DNA of 37,338 nucleotides from an uncultured OCS116 cluster bacterium (GCA_902633855.1 CACPHU010000002.1:1-37338); one strand, 5' to 3'; positions 8,734-18,110 are shown, numbered from the stretch's first letter. The notes: a model not told the origin generated them from the letters alone. Program-made: numbers and translations.

Positions 8734-8827
8734 TAATTAAAAAAATCTTTCTTTTTTTCTAAAAATTATTTATAGATAATAATACTAGAACCAATTAATA
8801 AATTCATAAGCAGATATTTAGAATAAA

Positions 8828-9478
8828 ATGGCTGATATACAGGAAATTGACGTTAAAATTAGAGACCAAATAGGCACTGGTAGCTCACGTGCAATTAGAC
8901 GGGATGGCAATACACCAGGCATACTCTACGGGACCGGTATTGATCCAATAAATATAATAGTTGAAACAAAAGTACTCGTAAAGCACTTCCAAACTGGTAG
9001 ATTTTTATCAACATTATATGATTTGAATTTGGATGGAAAAAAAACACGTGTAATACCGAAAGATGTTCAACTTCACCCAGTAAAAGATACACCACTGCAC
9101 GTTGATTTTCTTTTGCTATCAAAAGAAGCAAAAGTTGTGGTGGAAGTACCTGTATCATTCATCAATGATGATATTTGCCCAGGCATTAAGAAGGGTGGTG
9201 TGCTGAATGTTGTTCGCTATAATGTTGAATTATCATGCCCAGCCGATGCGATACCCGAAAATATCGTAGTAGACCTCTCTGAAGCAGACACAGGTGACTC
9301 AATTCATATTTCAGCAGTAACTTTGCCTGAGGACGTTACGCCTACAATTACTGATAGAGATTTTACAATTGCTACAATTGCGGCTCCAGCGGGTGTTACT
9401 GAAGAAGCAGATGAAACAGAAGAGGTAGAGGATAGTGTAGCACAAGAAACCTCTGATGATGAAGATAGCCAAGAATAA
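8828..9478 (+). CDS. rplY: 50S ribosomal protein L25/general stress protein Ctc
   Basis: L25 binds 5S rRNA in the central protuberance. This is the long CTC form: the N-terminal L25 domain (about 1-95, with IGTGSSRAIRRDGNTPGILYG split over residues 16-37) followed by the TL5 C-terminal beta domain (about 100-188), with CPGIKKGGVLNVVRYNVELSC as a hallmark. The last 25 or so residues are an acidic, disordered tail rich in Glu and Asp, common in alphaproteobacterial Ctc. It lies between prs and pth; the gap to pth is 14 bases, so the two are likely cotranscribed. Confidence 0.95.
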   Translation: MADIQEIDVKIRDQIGTGSSRAIRRDGNTPGILYGTGIDPINIIVETKVLVKHFQTGRFLSTLYDLNLDGKKTRVIPKDVQLHPVKDTPLHVDFLLLSKEAKVVVEVPVSFINDDICPGIKKGGVLNVVRYNVELSCPADAIPENIVVDLSEADTGDSIHISAVTLPEDVTPTITDRDFTIATIAAPAGVTEEADETEEVEDSVAQETSDDEDSQE

Positions 9479-9492
9479 AAAAAAATAGTGCA

Positions 9493-10104
9493 ATGCAACT
9501 AATAGTTGGCCTCGGAAACCCGGGGGGGAAATACCAATATACCCGCCATAATATCGGATATATGGCTATCGATAATATTGTTTCAGTACAACAAGATTAT
9601 AAAATTAAAAAGAAATTTAATTCTATTATTTATGAAACGATAATAGATAATAATAGAATTATCCTGATAAAACCAGAAACATACATGAATAATTCTGGCG
9701 ATGCAGTCTCTCAAATTGCAAATTTTTATAAGATAGACTCAAAAAATATATTAGTTTTACATGATGAACTAGATATCCCATTTGGAAAAATTAGAATTAA
9801 ATCTGGAGGCGGTAACGCAGGCCATAACGGACTGAAATCAATTTCTAAAAAAATTGACAATAATTACACAAGAGTCAGGCTTGGTATAGGGCATCCTGGG
9901 AATAAAGAGAGGGTTAATGGTCATGTTATGGGTAACTTCACGGGATCTGAGAAACAGAAACTCAATCAAATTCTGAATTACCTAACAAATAACATCCATG
10001 AAATTTTAAATAAAAAAGAGCGCTTCATTATTAACTTTGAACTTGTCGAAGTCCAAAACCAAGAAATTAATCCATTAAAAAAAATATTAGGTTTATTTAA
10101 GTGA
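9493..10104 (+). CDS. pth: Peptidyl-tRNA hydrolase
   Basis: Pth cleaves the ester bond of peptidyl-tRNAs that drop off the ribosome. The family motifs are LIVGLGNPGGKY (3-14), TRHNIGY with catalytic H19, KPETYMNNSGDAV (60-72), LHDELDIPFG (89-98, with D91) and SGGGNAGHNGLKSI (104-117). The length of 203 is typical. The start has no obvious ribosome-binding site beyond a poly-A stretch. It follows rplY by 14 bases and precedes ychF by nine, forming a translation-quality operon. Confidence 0.96.
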   Translation: MQLIVGLGNPGGKYQYTRHNIGYMAIDNIVSVQQDYKIKKKFNSIIYETIIDNNRIILIKPETYMNNSGDAVSQIANFYKIDSKNILVLHDELDIPFGKIRIKSGGGNAGHNGLKSISKKIDNNYTRVRLGIGHPGNKERVNGHVMGNFTGSEKQKLNQILNYLTNNIHEILNKKERFIINFELVEVQNQEINPLKKILGLFK

Positions 10105-10113
10105 GAGAAAATT

Positions 10114-11211
10114 ATGGGTTTTAAATGTGGTATAGTGGGACTACCGAATGTTGGAAAATCAACTTTATTTAATGCACTAACTCAGACTGCAAATGCTGAG
10201 GCTAGTAATTACCCATTTTGTACCATTGAGCCAAATATAGGAGAGGTATCAGTTCCTGATGAAAGGCTTATAAATTTGAGTAAGATATCAAAATCAATTA
10301 ATACAATCCCAACAAAATTGAATTTTGTCGATATAGCAGGTTTAGTTGAGGGTGCATCAAAAGGAGAAGGTCTTGGTAATAAATTTTTATCAAATATAAG
10401 AGATACAGATGCAATAGCGCATGTTGTAAGATGCTTCGAAAATGATAATGTCACCCACGTAAATAATAAGATAGATCCGATATCAGATATCCAATCGATT
10501 GAGACTGAGTTACTACTTGCTGATATACAAAATCTGGAAAATCGTAAAAATGGGCTGGAACGTAAAGTAAAGGGAAACGACGAACTAGCAAAGTCAACAT
10601 ACGAGCTTATTGATAAGATCATAGCTTTTTTAGACTCCGGAAAACAGGCAAGGGAATTCAAAGTCGACGATATGCATAAGAAGATCTATGCCGAATTAAA
10701 TCTTCTCACATCGAAACCAATCTTTTATATTTGTAATGTTGAGGAAACAGATGCAGCTTCAGGAAATGTATTTTCCAAGGAAGTTCACGACTTTGTATCA
10801 AAATCAAACTCCCATTGCATAACTATCTCAGCCTCGACAGAATCAGAGCTATCAATCCTAGACGAATTGGAGAAGGATGAATATTTGAAAAGTATTGGCC
10901 TCAATGAAACAGGGCTAACTAAAGTTATCAAAACAGGCTATTACATACTTGATCTTATAACATATTTTACAAGTGGCCAGAAAGAGACAAGGGCCTGGAC
11001 CATAAAAAAGAATACTTTAGCACCAAAAGCTGCATCTGTTATTCATACAGATTTTGAAAAAGGTTTCATAAGAGCAGAAACCACATCATATATAGATTTT
11101 TGTAATTATAATGGGGAACAAGGAGCGAAGGAAGCTGGTAAAATGAGGCTTGAGGGAAAGGAATATATAGTTCAAGACGGCGATGTTATGCACTTCAGGA
11201 GCAATAACTAA
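10114..11211 (+). CDS. ychF: Redox-regulated ATPase YchF (OBG-family)
   Basis: YchF is an Obg-related P-loop protein that prefers ATP and binds ribosomes. The Walker A is GLPNVGKS (9-16), followed by FVDIAGLVEGASKGEGLGNK covering G3 and its neighbours, a central coiled coil around ENRKNGLERKVKG, and the non-canonical G4 region ICNVEE that explains ATP preference. The C-terminal TGS domain contains TKVIKTGYYILDLITYFTSG and AWTIKKNTLAPKAASVIH. The length of 365 is standard. Its TAA stop overlaps the stop of the convergent apt gene by four bases, leaving no room for a terminator. Confidence 0.96.
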   Translation: MGFKCGIVGLPNVGKSTLFNALTQTANAEASNYPFCTIEPNIGEVSVPDERLINLSKISKSINTIPTKLNFVDIAGLVEGASKGEGLGNKFLSNIRDTDAIAHVVRCFENDNVTHVNNKIDPISDIQSIETELLLADIQNLENRKNGLERKVKGNDELAKSTYELIDKIIAFLDSGKQAREFKVDDMHKKIYAELNLLTSKPIFYICNVEETDAASGNVFSKEVHDFVSKSNSHCITISASTESELSILDELEKDEYLKSIGLNETGLTKVIKTGYYILDLITYFTSGQKETRAWTIKKNTLAPKAASVIHTDFEKGFIRAETTSYIDFCNYNGEQGAKEAGKMRLEGKEYIVQDGDVMHFRSNN

Positions 11212-11738
11212 AATTCGATCAAGGAGTGAATGTTATCTGCATATTTTGCTATCTTTGTGCGACCATTCAGGTCTTTGAGTTCTAATAAGAAAATGATCGC
11301 GCACAACTGACCACCTAACCTATCGATAAGTTTAATAGCAGCTTCTGTTGTTCCGCCGGTTGCCAAAACATCATCAACCAAAACTATTTTTTGACCTTCC
11401 TCGATTGAGTCAGTGTGTAATTCAATTTGATCATGACCATACTCGAGGGAATATTTTTCTGCTATTACGTTATATGGTAACTTATTCATTTTACGAATTG
11501 GGATGATTCCTTTTCCAGTCTTGTATGCAATACCAGAACCTAAAATAAAACCTCTTGCATCAATTGCAGCTATTAAATCGATATCGCGATCCACTTTTTC
11601 ACAACATAGGTCAATTGCAAGTGAAAAGGCCTGTGGGTCTCTTAAAAGAGGTGTGATATCCTGATAAATGATACCCGGTTTGGGATAGTCTTTTATCGCA
11701 CGTATTTTCTTTTCAAGATAATTTATATTGCTTTTCAA
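11208..11738 (-). CDS. apt: Adenine phosphoribosyltransferase
   Basis: Apt salvages adenine to AMP with PRPP. The type I PRPP-binding loop is IVLVDDVLATGGT (118-130). DYPKPGIIYQDITPLL (18-32) and AIDARGFILGSGIAY (58-72) are characteristic APRT segments. The length of 176 is typical. The gene lies 21 bases downstream of petC on the same strand, so it is probably the last gene of a petABC-apt transcript, an arrangement seen in other alphaproteobacteria. Its stop overlaps that of ychF. Confidence 0.95.
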   Translation of the reverse strand: MKSNINYLEKKIRAIKDYPKPGIIYQDITPLLRDPQAFSLAIDLCCEKVDRDIDLIAAIDARGFILGSGIAYKTGKGIIPIRKMNKLPYNVIAEKYSLEYGHDQIELHTDSIEEGQKIVLVDDVLATGGTTEAAIKLIDRLGGQLCAIIFLLELKDLNGRTKIAKYADNIHSLIEF

Positions 11739-11759
11739 TGGATCTATTGCTTATTGGTT

Positions 11760-12608
11760 CTAATGTTCAATTCTGGCCCATATTTTCTTCTTTGAATAAT
11801 ATAGCAAGCCAGCAAGAACAAATAAAAATATAGCAACCTTGAAACCCATTTGTTTTCTAATTTCAAGCTTTGGCTCAGCAGCCCACATCATGAATGCAGA
11901 GACATCTTCTGCCATTTGTTCTACACTTGCTACAGTTCCGTCAGCATATTCAACAGACTCTTCATAGAGTGGTTGACCCATTGCTATCTGGTTACCAGGG
12001 TAGTATTCATTGTAATGCATGCCTGATTGTAATATAAAATCTTCAGGTGGTTCACTATACCCATTCAAGAGAGCGTAAATATAATCTACACCCTGCTCTT
12101 GATACCCTGTAAATAAGTCAACAAACCACCAAGGGAAGCCTCTAAGTGTACTTCTAGCTTTTGCGAGTACACTGAAATCTGGAGGATATGCGCCACCGTT
12201 TGATGCACGCGCTTCATTTTGATTGGCGTATGGTGAAACAAATGTATCACTCGGCTTTCCTGGTCTTTCAAACATTTCCCCGTAGTCATCAGGTCCATCA
12301 ATTATTATATCCTCTGATGCAATGACTTTGACTTCTTCAACGGTAAAACCTGGGCCACCTTCTTCTGCTAAATTTCTGTAATATACATAGTTCATTGAGT
12401 GACAAGATGAGCACACCTCACGATACACTTGAAAACCACGCTGAAGTTGAGCATCATCATAATGTCCAAATATTCCAGCAAAAGTCCAGTCGTGCTTCTG
12501 AACTCTTTTTTGTTCCCCTGCAGCGAATGCACTTATCGAAAAAAATAAGACAAATATAATTTGGAACAATATACAAAACTTGAAATTATACCCAGATAAT
12601 TTGAACAT
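11760..12608 (-). CDS. petC: Cytochrome c1 of the bc1 complex
   Basis: This is the membrane-anchored c-type cytochrome that carries electrons from the Rieske protein to soluble cytochrome c. It has an N-terminal signal peptide (hydrophobic residues about 11-30, ending AFAAGE), the heme motif CSSCH (66-70), the FVSPYANQNEARASNGGAYP segment (123-142), and the axial Met M210 in GNQIAMGQPL. One C-terminal transmembrane anchor covers residues about 256-271, followed by a basic tail. The length of 282 is in family range. It follows petB by nine bases. Heme attachment would need a Ccm system not in this window. Confidence 0.95.
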   Translation of the reverse strand: MFKLSGYNFKFCILFQIIFVLFFSISAFAAGEQKRVQKHDWTFAGIFGHYDDAQLQRGFQVYREVCSSCHSMNYVYYRNLAEEGGPGFTVEEVKVIASEDIIIDGPDDYGEMFERPGKPSDTFVSPYANQNEARASNGGAYPPDFSVLAKARSTLRGFPWWFVDLFTGYQEQGVDYIYALLNGYSEPPEDFILQSGMHYNEYYPGNQIAMGQPLYEESVEYADGTVASVEQMAEDVSAFMMWAAEPKLEIRKQMGFKVAIFLFVLAGLLYYSKKKIWARIEH

Positions 12609-12617
12609 TTATTTTAG

Positions 12618-13877
12618 CTAGGCCTCCGCACTTTTTTCTTTCATATTCCTTATTTCCATTTTTTCAAGAACAGCTTTAGTTATGCTCTCGGGAATGGGCT
12701 TTGGCTTCTCAACCAAACCTAATATTGGAAGCACAAGAAGAAAATGTATGAAGTAGTATGCGGTACATATTCTGGATGCAACTAAAAATAAACCTTCTGG
12801 ATTCTGGGAACCAAGATATCCAAGGGCAATGCAATTCACTACAAATATCCAGTAAAATTGCTTGTACAATGGTCTAAAAGTAGCTGACCTCACTTTTGAT
12901 GTGTCAAGCCATGGCAAAATGAATAGTATCGCTATTGCAGCACCCATCACTAATACTCCACCAAGCTTTGATGGAATAGCTCTAAGTATTGCATAAAATG
13001 GTAGTAAGTACCACTCTGGCACAATATGAGCTGGGGTGACTAATGGATCCGCCATTATATAGTTGTCTGTATGACCTAATATATTTGGATTAAAAAATAT
13101 AAACCAAGCAAATAAGATCAAAAAGCAAACCAATGAAAATGCGTCTTTTACCGTGTAGTAAGGAGCAAATGGCACTGTATCCTGCTTTTCCTTGACGCTA
13201 ACCCCAACTGGGTTATTATTACCTGTAACATGAAGTGACCAAATGTGTAAAATTACTACACCAAAGATCATGAAGGGCATCAAGTAGTGCAAACTAAAAA
13301 ATCTTTTTAATGTAGCATTATCTACAGCAAAGCCACCCCATAGCCATTCAGTGATTGTTGTACCCACAACCGGTATCACAGAAAATAGATTGGTTATAAC
13401 AGTGGCGCCCCAGAAACTCATTTGTCCCCAAGGTAAGACATAGCCCATAAAGGCAGTAATGACCATTAACAAATATATGACCACACCTAGTATCCATAGG
13501 ATTTCCCTTGGCGCTTTGTATGATCCATAGTATAAACCTCTGAAAATATGCACATAAACGGCTAAGAAGAACATCGATGCTCCAACAGCATGAATGTATC
13601 TTATAAGCCAACCATAATTTACATTCCGCATTATGTGCTCAACAGATGCAAATGCAAGTCCTGCGTCGGCAGTATAGTGCATCGCGAGAACTATACCCGT
13701 AACTATTTGCGTCACGAGACAGAATGTCAAAATTCCACCAAAAGTATACCAATAGTTAAGGTTTCTTGGTGTTGGAAATGCATTTATGTTGTCATGAAGC
13801 ATTCTTGGTAATGGCAGTCTCTGGTCAAACCACTTCGAGAAGCCCGATTTTGGAATATATGTAGATTCTTTACTCAT
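12618..13877 (-). CDS. petB: Cytochrome b of the bc1 complex
   Basis: This multi-helix quinol-oxidising subunit carries hemes bL and bH. The four heme histidines are visible with correct spacing: H96 and H110 in the second helix, H197 and H211 in the fourth. The Qo-site motif PEWY is at 287-290, and [18 protein letters not shown] (144-161) is the typical cd1 loop. At 419 residues it is the single full-length proteobacterial type, not split into b6 and subunit IV. It lies between petA (seven bases upstream) and petC (nine bases downstream) in one operon. Confidence 0.97.
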   Translation of the reverse strand: MSKESTYIPKSGFSKWFDQRLPLPRMLHDNINAFPTPRNLNYWYTFGGILTFCLVTQIVTGIVLAMHYTADAGLAFASVEHIMRNVNYGWLIRYIHAVGASMFFLAVYVHIFRGLYYGSYKAPREILWILGVVIYLLMVITAFMGYVLPWGQMSFWGATVITNLFSVIPVVGTTITEWLWGGFAVDNATLKRFFSLHYLMPFMIFGVVILHIWSLHVTGNNNPVGVSVKEKQDTVPFAPYYTVKDAFSLVCFLILFAWFIFFNPNILGHTDNYIMADPLVTPAHIVPEWYLLPFYAILRAIPSKLGGVLVMGAAIAILFILPWLDTSKVRSATFRPLYKQFYWIFVVNCIALGYLGSQNPEGLFLVASRICTAYYFIHFLLVLPILGLVEKPKPIPESITKAVLEKMEIRNMKEKSAEA

Positions 13878-13884
13878 TATATTA

Positions 13885-14460
13885 CTAACCTATCCTTATC
13901 ACGTTTTGATTTATAAATTCTGCCGCTGGTATATCAAGATTTTTAGCTGCTGGACCTTTTCTTATTCTACCAGCAGTATCATAATGCGAACCATGGCAAG
14001 GGCAATACCAGCCCCCAAAATCCCCTTTAGAATCCCCCAGAGATTGACCCTTTGGAACGCACCCAAGATGCGTACAAACCCCAACCATTACTAGCCATTC
14101 TCCGTTTTCATCGAGCGACCTATTTTCATCTGATGCAGCTGAATCAGGGCTCAAATTATAATTTCGGGCGTTATTGTCAGGTAAGCTATCAATGTCCACA
14201 CGTGAGGCCATCTGGATTTCTTCTTCAGTTCTCCTTCGAATAAAAACAGGTTTTCCTCTCCACTTGACCGTGATTGCTTGACCTCTCTCAAGTTGACTGA
14301 TATCTACTTCAATTTTCGATAATGCAAGCGCCGTCGCATCAGGATTCATTTGATCAACTATTGGCCATGCAATGCTCGCAGCTCCTACTGCAGCGAAGGC
14401 ACCTGTGGCTAAAAAAATGAAATCTCTACGTGATGGTTGCTTTGGATCTTTGTCTGACAA
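13885..14460 (-). CDS. petA: Rieske iron-sulfur subunit of the bc1 complex
   Basis: This subunit passes electrons from ubiquinol to cytochrome c1 through a 2Fe-2S cluster. The cluster ligands are C129 and H131 in CTHLGC and C153 and H156 in CPCHGSH; C134 and C155 form the stabilising disulfide. The N-terminus has a Tat-like SRRDFIF motif (residues 10-16) and one membrane anchor (about 15-34). The start codon is TTG, supported by an AAGAGGG ribosome-binding site four bases upstream. It heads the petABC(-apt) operon. Between the two cysteine boxes is an insertion ([13 protein letters not shown]), normal for alphaproteobacteria. Confidence 0.96.
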   Translation of the reverse strand: MSDKDPKQPSRRDFIFLATGAFAAVGAASIAWPIVDQMNPDATALALSKIEVDISQLERGQAITVKWRGKPVFIRRRTEEEIQMASRVDIDSLPDNNARNYNLSPDSAASDENRSLDENGEWLVMVGVCTHLGCVPKGQSLGDSKGDFGGWYCPCHGSHYDTAGRIRKGPAAKNLDIPAAEFINQNVIRIG

Positions 14461-14478
14461 TTTGCCCTCTTAATTCCT

Positions 14479-14523
14479 CTATATATTTATACTGATTTAA
14501 AAAAAAATGCTATATATTTATAC
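14479..14523 (-). repeat. Duplicated 14-base AT-rich element upstream of petA
   Basis: CTATATATTTATAC occurs at 14479-14492 and again, identical, at 14510-14523, 31 bases apart, in the divergent gap between petA and trmL. On the petA strand each copy reads as a TATAAATA element that could act as a -10 box. The 181-base gap (14461-14641) otherwise holds no ORF and only A/T tracts. It must carry the petABC and trmL promoters, but I cannot place them confidently. Confidence 0.4.
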
Positions 14524-14641
14524 ATGTTATTATTGATTTTTTGTTGTAAATTAAAAAAACATGAACTTCAAATACATATATAAGAATATTTAACAATTTT
14601 TAAACAGACAGGACAGAGAAATTCATAAAAATAAATTATCT

Positions 14642-15085
14642 GTGGCCCTCTATCAGCCAGATATTCCTCAAAATACTGGTTCAATTATTCGCCTTGCGGC
14701 GTGCTTTGGATTTACACTCCACATAATTGAGCCTGCAGGTTTTATGATTGATGATAAAAGACTTAAAAGAGTGGCAATGGATTATCTGGAATATCTTGAA
14801 TTAGTCAGGCACGAGTCATGGGATAAATTCTACTCATGGTCTAGATCTCAGTCAAAAAGGATTTTATTAGCAACAACAAAAGCTAGTCAATCCTATCTAG
14901 ATATACAATATCAAACGAGTGATGTGATAGTTTTTGGGAGAGAGAGCTCTGGTGTACCAGATGTAGTGCATGAAAAATCAGATATAAGAGTCAGAATAAT
15001 AATGCAAAATAACATTAGATCATTTAACGTATCAAATTCTTGCGCTATAATAATGAGCGAAGCGATTAGACAAATCTCAACATGA
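14642..15085 (+). CDS. trmL: tRNA (cytidine(34)-2'-O)-methyltransferase
   Basis: TrmL is a SPOUT methyltransferase that 2'-O-methylates the wobble base of tRNA-Leu isoacceptors. The N-terminus ALYQPDIPQNTGSIIRLAA is the family hallmark; the SAM knot is made by VIVFGRESSGVPD (residues about 96-108) and IRSFNVSNSCAIIMSEAIR. The length of 147 is normal. The start is GTG with no nearby Shine-Dalgarno sequence, and homologues usually carry one or two residues before this point. An upstream in-frame non-ATG start, within the open stretch from 14594, cannot be excluded. hemF follows after six bases, so the two form an operon. Confidence 0.92.
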   Translation: MALYQPDIPQNTGSIIRLAACFGFTLHIIEPAGFMIDDKRLKRVAMDYLEYLELVRHESWDKFYSWSRSQSKRILLATTKASQSYLDIQYQTSDVIVFGRESSGVPDVVHEKSDIRVRIIMQNNIRSFNVSNSCAIIMSEAIRQIST

Positions 15086-15091
15086 TGTGAT

Positions 15092-15964
15092 ATGAAATAT
15101 CAAAAAAAAATTCATAAAAATATTCTCGATAATACAAAATCCTTGAGGGAAGAGGCTGCAATAGTTTTCAAGACATTACGTGATAACCTATGTGAAACCC
15201 TAGAATCATACGAAAAAAATTCATCAAATGCCGATAAAACATTTCATGTTAATGAGTGGATCAGAAATGAAGGTGGTGGTGGTATTTCAAGTATCCTGAG
15301 GGGATCTATTATTGAAAAAGCTGGAGTCCACCTCTCAACAGTATATGGCCAGCTACCCAGTGGTGCACTAAATGATCAGAAAAGTAAAGAAAGTGATTTT
15401 TGGGCTTCAGGTATTTCAGTAATTATCCATCCTCAAAGCCCTTTTATACCCTCTGCACATCTTAACCTTAGAATGATTGTTACAGATAAATATTGGTTTG
15501 GTGGTGGAGCTGATTTAACCCCTATGCTTAAAATAAAAAGGTCAGAAAAAGATAGAGATACAGTTCTTTTTCACAAATATTTAAAGTCTGCTTGTGAAAA
15601 TTCATTAATCAATAAATATGATGAATTTAAAAAAAATTGTGATGCTTATTTTCATTTAAAGCATAGAAATGAAAATAGAGGCACTGGCGGTATCTTTTTC
15701 GACAACTACAAGTCAAAGAATTCGAGCAGTGATCTATCATTCCTTAAACAAGTCGGCGATAATTTTATCGAAGTTTATAAAATTATTATGCAAGACAATA
15801 TCGATAAAACTTGGACAGAAAAACAAAAACAAGAACAATTGCATTTCAGGGGTAGGTACGTCGAATTTAACTTAATGTATGACAAAGGTACATTATTTGG
15901 CTTAAAGACTGGTGGAAATATTGACTCAATTTTATCATCATTACCACCTTTGGTCAGTTGGTAA
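15092..15964 (+). CDS. hemF: Oxygen-dependent coproporphyrinogen III oxidase
   Basis: HemF decarboxylates coproporphyrinogen III to protoporphyrinogen IX with O2, a step of heme synthesis, so the organism is at least capable of aerobic growth. Family motifs are EGGGGIS (60-66), HPQSPFIPSAHLNLR (113-127), WFGGGADLTP (135-144), and HRNENRGTGGIFFD (191-204). GRYVEFNLMYDKGTLFGL near the C-terminus is also typical. The length of 290 is standard. It follows trmL by six bases, and its stop abuts the stop of the convergent cca gene with no intervening base. Confidence 0.96.
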   Translation: MKYQKKIHKNILDNTKSLREEAAIVFKTLRDNLCETLESYEKNSSNADKTFHVNEWIRNEGGGGISSILRGSIIEKAGVHLSTVYGQLPSGALNDQKSKESDFWASGISVIIHPQSPFIPSAHLNLRMIVTDKYWFGGGADLTPMLKIKRSEKDRDTVLFHKYLKSACENSLINKYDEFKKNCDAYFHLKHRNENRGTGGIFFDNYKSKNSSSDLSFLKQVGDNFIEVYKIIMQDNIDKTWTEKQKQEQLHFRGRYVEFNLMYDKGTLFGLKTGGNIDSILSSLPPLVSW

Positions 15965-17218
15965 TTATGTGCCTATTATTTCAAGAAGTTCACGTCTAGT
16001 CAGCCGACAATTACTTGATAGCCAATTATTCTCAAGTTTTTTTATAATTTGACCCACCTCTTTTCCTGGCTTCACACCTAATTCCAATATATCTGTTGAT
16101 TGAACAGGGAAGTTAGGGATAATTTTTTCACTTACACTATTCAGTAATTTGACGGGAAATTTATTTTGTATATTTTTTGACCCAATCAACCAAGATATAA
16201 TAACAGCGTATCTAGTAAATTCCCTCCCATATTTATAAATATAAGCATCAATATTATCTGAAATTGGAGTCTTGCATTGATTAATTAATTCCAAGAATAT
16301 TTTAATTTGCTTTATCTCATTATTTGTAAACTTAATCGCTCTCAGAGATTCAAAGATACTATCTACAGGTATAGAGTTATCTAGGGCTAGACTGAGCTCA
16401 AATAGAGGATTTTGAAAAAAATCATCAAATATTTTCTTTACTGATGTAAGTTTCGGTATGTGAGTACAGTCATTTATTTTTATGTTAAAGAGATCCAAAA
16501 AATCTCTCAGATGAAGCTTTGCTATGATATCTGGCGATTTGATTGATTGGATTAACTTTATTAACTCATCTTTTATTTTCTCTTTTGATAACTTGAGTAA
16601 TAAGGTCTTTTCCGTTAGACATATCTCTAATTCATCGCGGTTCATCACCGCCCTGAGACTGGATGAGAATCTAAGATATCTGAGAATTCTTAGGTGGTCT
16701 TCCAATATCCTAATCCGCGCATCACCATTAAATCTTACTATCCGGCTTGCTATGTCTGAGTAAGCATTCAAGGGATCATAAACAGTGCCGTCAAATGATA
16801 AATATAGAGAATTGCAAGAGAAATCCCGCCTCATAGCATCACTGTGGAGATCATTTGTAAATTCAATATTAGCGGCCCTACCAAAGGTTTTTATATCTAC
16901 CCTTAAAGAGGTCACTTCGTATTTTTTACTACCCATTACGAAAGTAATGCAGCCATATTTTTTTGCATGATCAATAATGCTATATTCCTTATTATTCCCA
17001 AGTTTTTGAAGAATTTCGTCTGGTGTAGCATTTGTAACAAAATCAATATCGTTTGGTTTCTGGTTTAAAATAAGGTCCCGAACAGCGCCTCCAGCAATTA
17101 ACAAATGAAATCCACTTTCTGAAAATTGAGTATATAACTTTCGAACATCATTGTTTAAGATGCTACTTACATCAATTTTTTTTCGGCTATATTTATCTAT
17201 TGGTAGGATTTTTCCCAT
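15965..17218 (-). CDS. cca: CCA tRNA nucleotidyltransferase / poly(A) polymerase-family protein
   Basis: This class II nucleotidyltransferase has LIAGGAVRDLIL (40-51) and the catalytic DIDFVT with D57 and D59, then the substrate-recognition segment MRRDFSCNSLYL and the RILEDHLRILRYLRF helix. A C-terminal helical tail ends in LGVKPGKEVGQIIKKLENNW. It either adds CCA to tRNA 3' ends or polyadenylates RNA. The alphaproteobacterial position next to DUF6111 and a CoA pyrophosphatase favours CCA addition. The length of 417 fits. The tRNA in this window already encodes CCA, so the role would be repair for that molecule. The gap to DUF6111 is nine bases. Confidence 0.9.
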   Translation of the reverse strand: MGKILPIDKYSRKKIDVSSILNNDVRKLYTQFSESGFHLLIAGGAVRDLILNQKPNDIDFVTNATPDEILQKLGNNKEYSIIDHAKKYGCITFVMGSKKYEVTSLRVDIKTFGRAANIEFTNDLHSDAMRRDFSCNSLYLSFDGTVYDPLNAYSDIASRIVRFNGDARIRILEDHLRILRYLRFSSSLRAVMNRDELEICLTEKTLLLKLSKEKIKDELIKLIQSIKSPDIIAKLHLRDFLDLFNIKINDCTHIPKLTSVKKIFDDFFQNPLFELSLALDNSIPVDSIFESLRAIKFTNNEIKQIKIFLELINQCKTPISDNIDAYIYKYGREFTRYAVIISWLIGSKNIQNKFPVKLLNSVSEKIIPNFPVQSTDILELGVKPGKEVGQIIKKLENNWLSSNCRLTRRELLEIIGT

Positions 17219-17227
17219 AAATAACTT

Positions 17228-17494
17228 CTAATTCTCACTTACATTACCTGAAATAATTTTCCCTTCCTGTATGTATGGAGGCGTATAGTTATTATCTCTT
17301 GATACGCCAGAGAGCAGTGGGTTTAGATAGAAAATTATTATAGAAATAGATAAACCTAATATGAGCAATTTGTAGCCATAAATTCTGGGTATATTTTTAA
17401 GTTCACTGGTTCTGCCTCTAAAAATATAAAAGAATCCCATTAATATAAATGGGATTGATACAATTAGTAGATGTAATATTATTAGTCTTGCCAT
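17228..17494 (-). CDS. Small membrane protein, DUF6111 family
   Basis: This 88-residue protein has two predicted transmembrane helices (about residues 4-23 and 43-62) separated by a positively charged loop with FRGRTSE. A C-terminal YTPPYIQEGKIISGNV segment resembles the conserved end of alphaproteobacterial DUF6111 proteins. Its function is unknown. The conserved position between a Nudix CoA pyrophosphatase and cca supports the family call. The ATG overlaps the Nudix stop by one base (TAATG), so translation is coupled. Confidence 0.75.
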   Translation of the reverse strand: MARLIILHLLIVSIPFILMGFFYIFRGRTSELKNIPRIYGYKLLILGLSISIIIFYLNPLLSGVSRDNNYTPPYIQEGKIISGNVSEN

Positions 17495-18090
17495 TATTGA
17501 AAAAACCTCTCAGATAGTGTTTTTAATATGCGTGCAGTTGCACCCCATATAGAATACTCTTTGTATTGGTATAAATAAAACGATTTTCGAGTTCCATTAA
17601 ATTCTTTATCTACGAACTTCAAGTTATTTTTATGCTCTATAAATTCTAAAGGTAGATATATGATATCCTCAACCTCATTTTTATTTATTTTTGGCAAGAA
17701 ATCTATATCAATGAGGCCAACCACCGGTAATATCATATAATTTGTTCCTGTTGTTGTGATATCTAAATACCCGAGCCTCTTTATGTGCTTCTCAGATAAG
17801 CCAATCTCTTCAAAGGCTTCCCTGTAAGCGGTATCAACTGGATTTTTATCCTTAGCGTCTACTTTTCCTCCAGGAAAAGATATTTGACCCGCATGCGAGG
17901 GTAGATCATTGGAGCGAATAGTTAGAATAATCTCTGTGCCGTTGGATTTTTCAATTAAAGGAACCAAAACCGCAGAATTTCTATATTTAACCCCATCAAT
18001 AACAGAATAATATTTTGTATTATCATCCTTTACTGATGTTTGAGGGGTAAAAGCAGGCATGTCTTTTATTAATTTTTGTGAGTATTTCAT
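17494..18090 (-). CDS. Nudix hydrolase, CoA pyrophosphatase type
   Basis: The Nudix box runs from G74-G75 to L98 with REAFEEIGL (90-98) carrying the metal-binding glutamates. Directly before it is the UPF0035/CoA signature ILTIRSNDLPSHAGQISFPG, which marks coenzyme A diphosphatases (NudL/PCD1-like) that cleave CoA to 3',5'-ADP and phosphopantetheine. The length of 198 is standard. It sits between DUF1285 (20 bases upstream) and DUF6111 (one-base overlap) in a leftward operon ending in cca. Confidence 0.88.
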   Translation of the reverse strand: MKYSQKLIKDMPAFTPQTSVKDDNTKYYSVIDGVKYRNSAVLVPLIEKSNGTEIILTIRSNDLPSHAGQISFPGGKVDAKDKNPVDTAYREAFEEIGLSEKHIKRLGYLDITTTGTNYMILPVVGLIDIDFLPKINKNEVEDIIYLPLEFIEHKNNLKFVDKEFNGTRKSFYLYQYKEYSIWGATARILKTLSERFFQ

Positions 18091-18110
18091 TGAGATTTAT
18101 TATGAGATAA

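Noticed and set aside
8734-8770. A-tract and T-tract after prs as an intrinsic terminator.
   Set aside because: There is no GC-rich stem, only A/T runs, so a stable hairpin is unlikely.
10209-10661. Long antisense frame inside ychF and similar shadow frames in mnmA, proC and the MFS genes.
   Set aside because: They lie wholly within well-supported genes, have no ribosome-binding site and encode low-complexity Ser/Phe/Ile-rich proteins.
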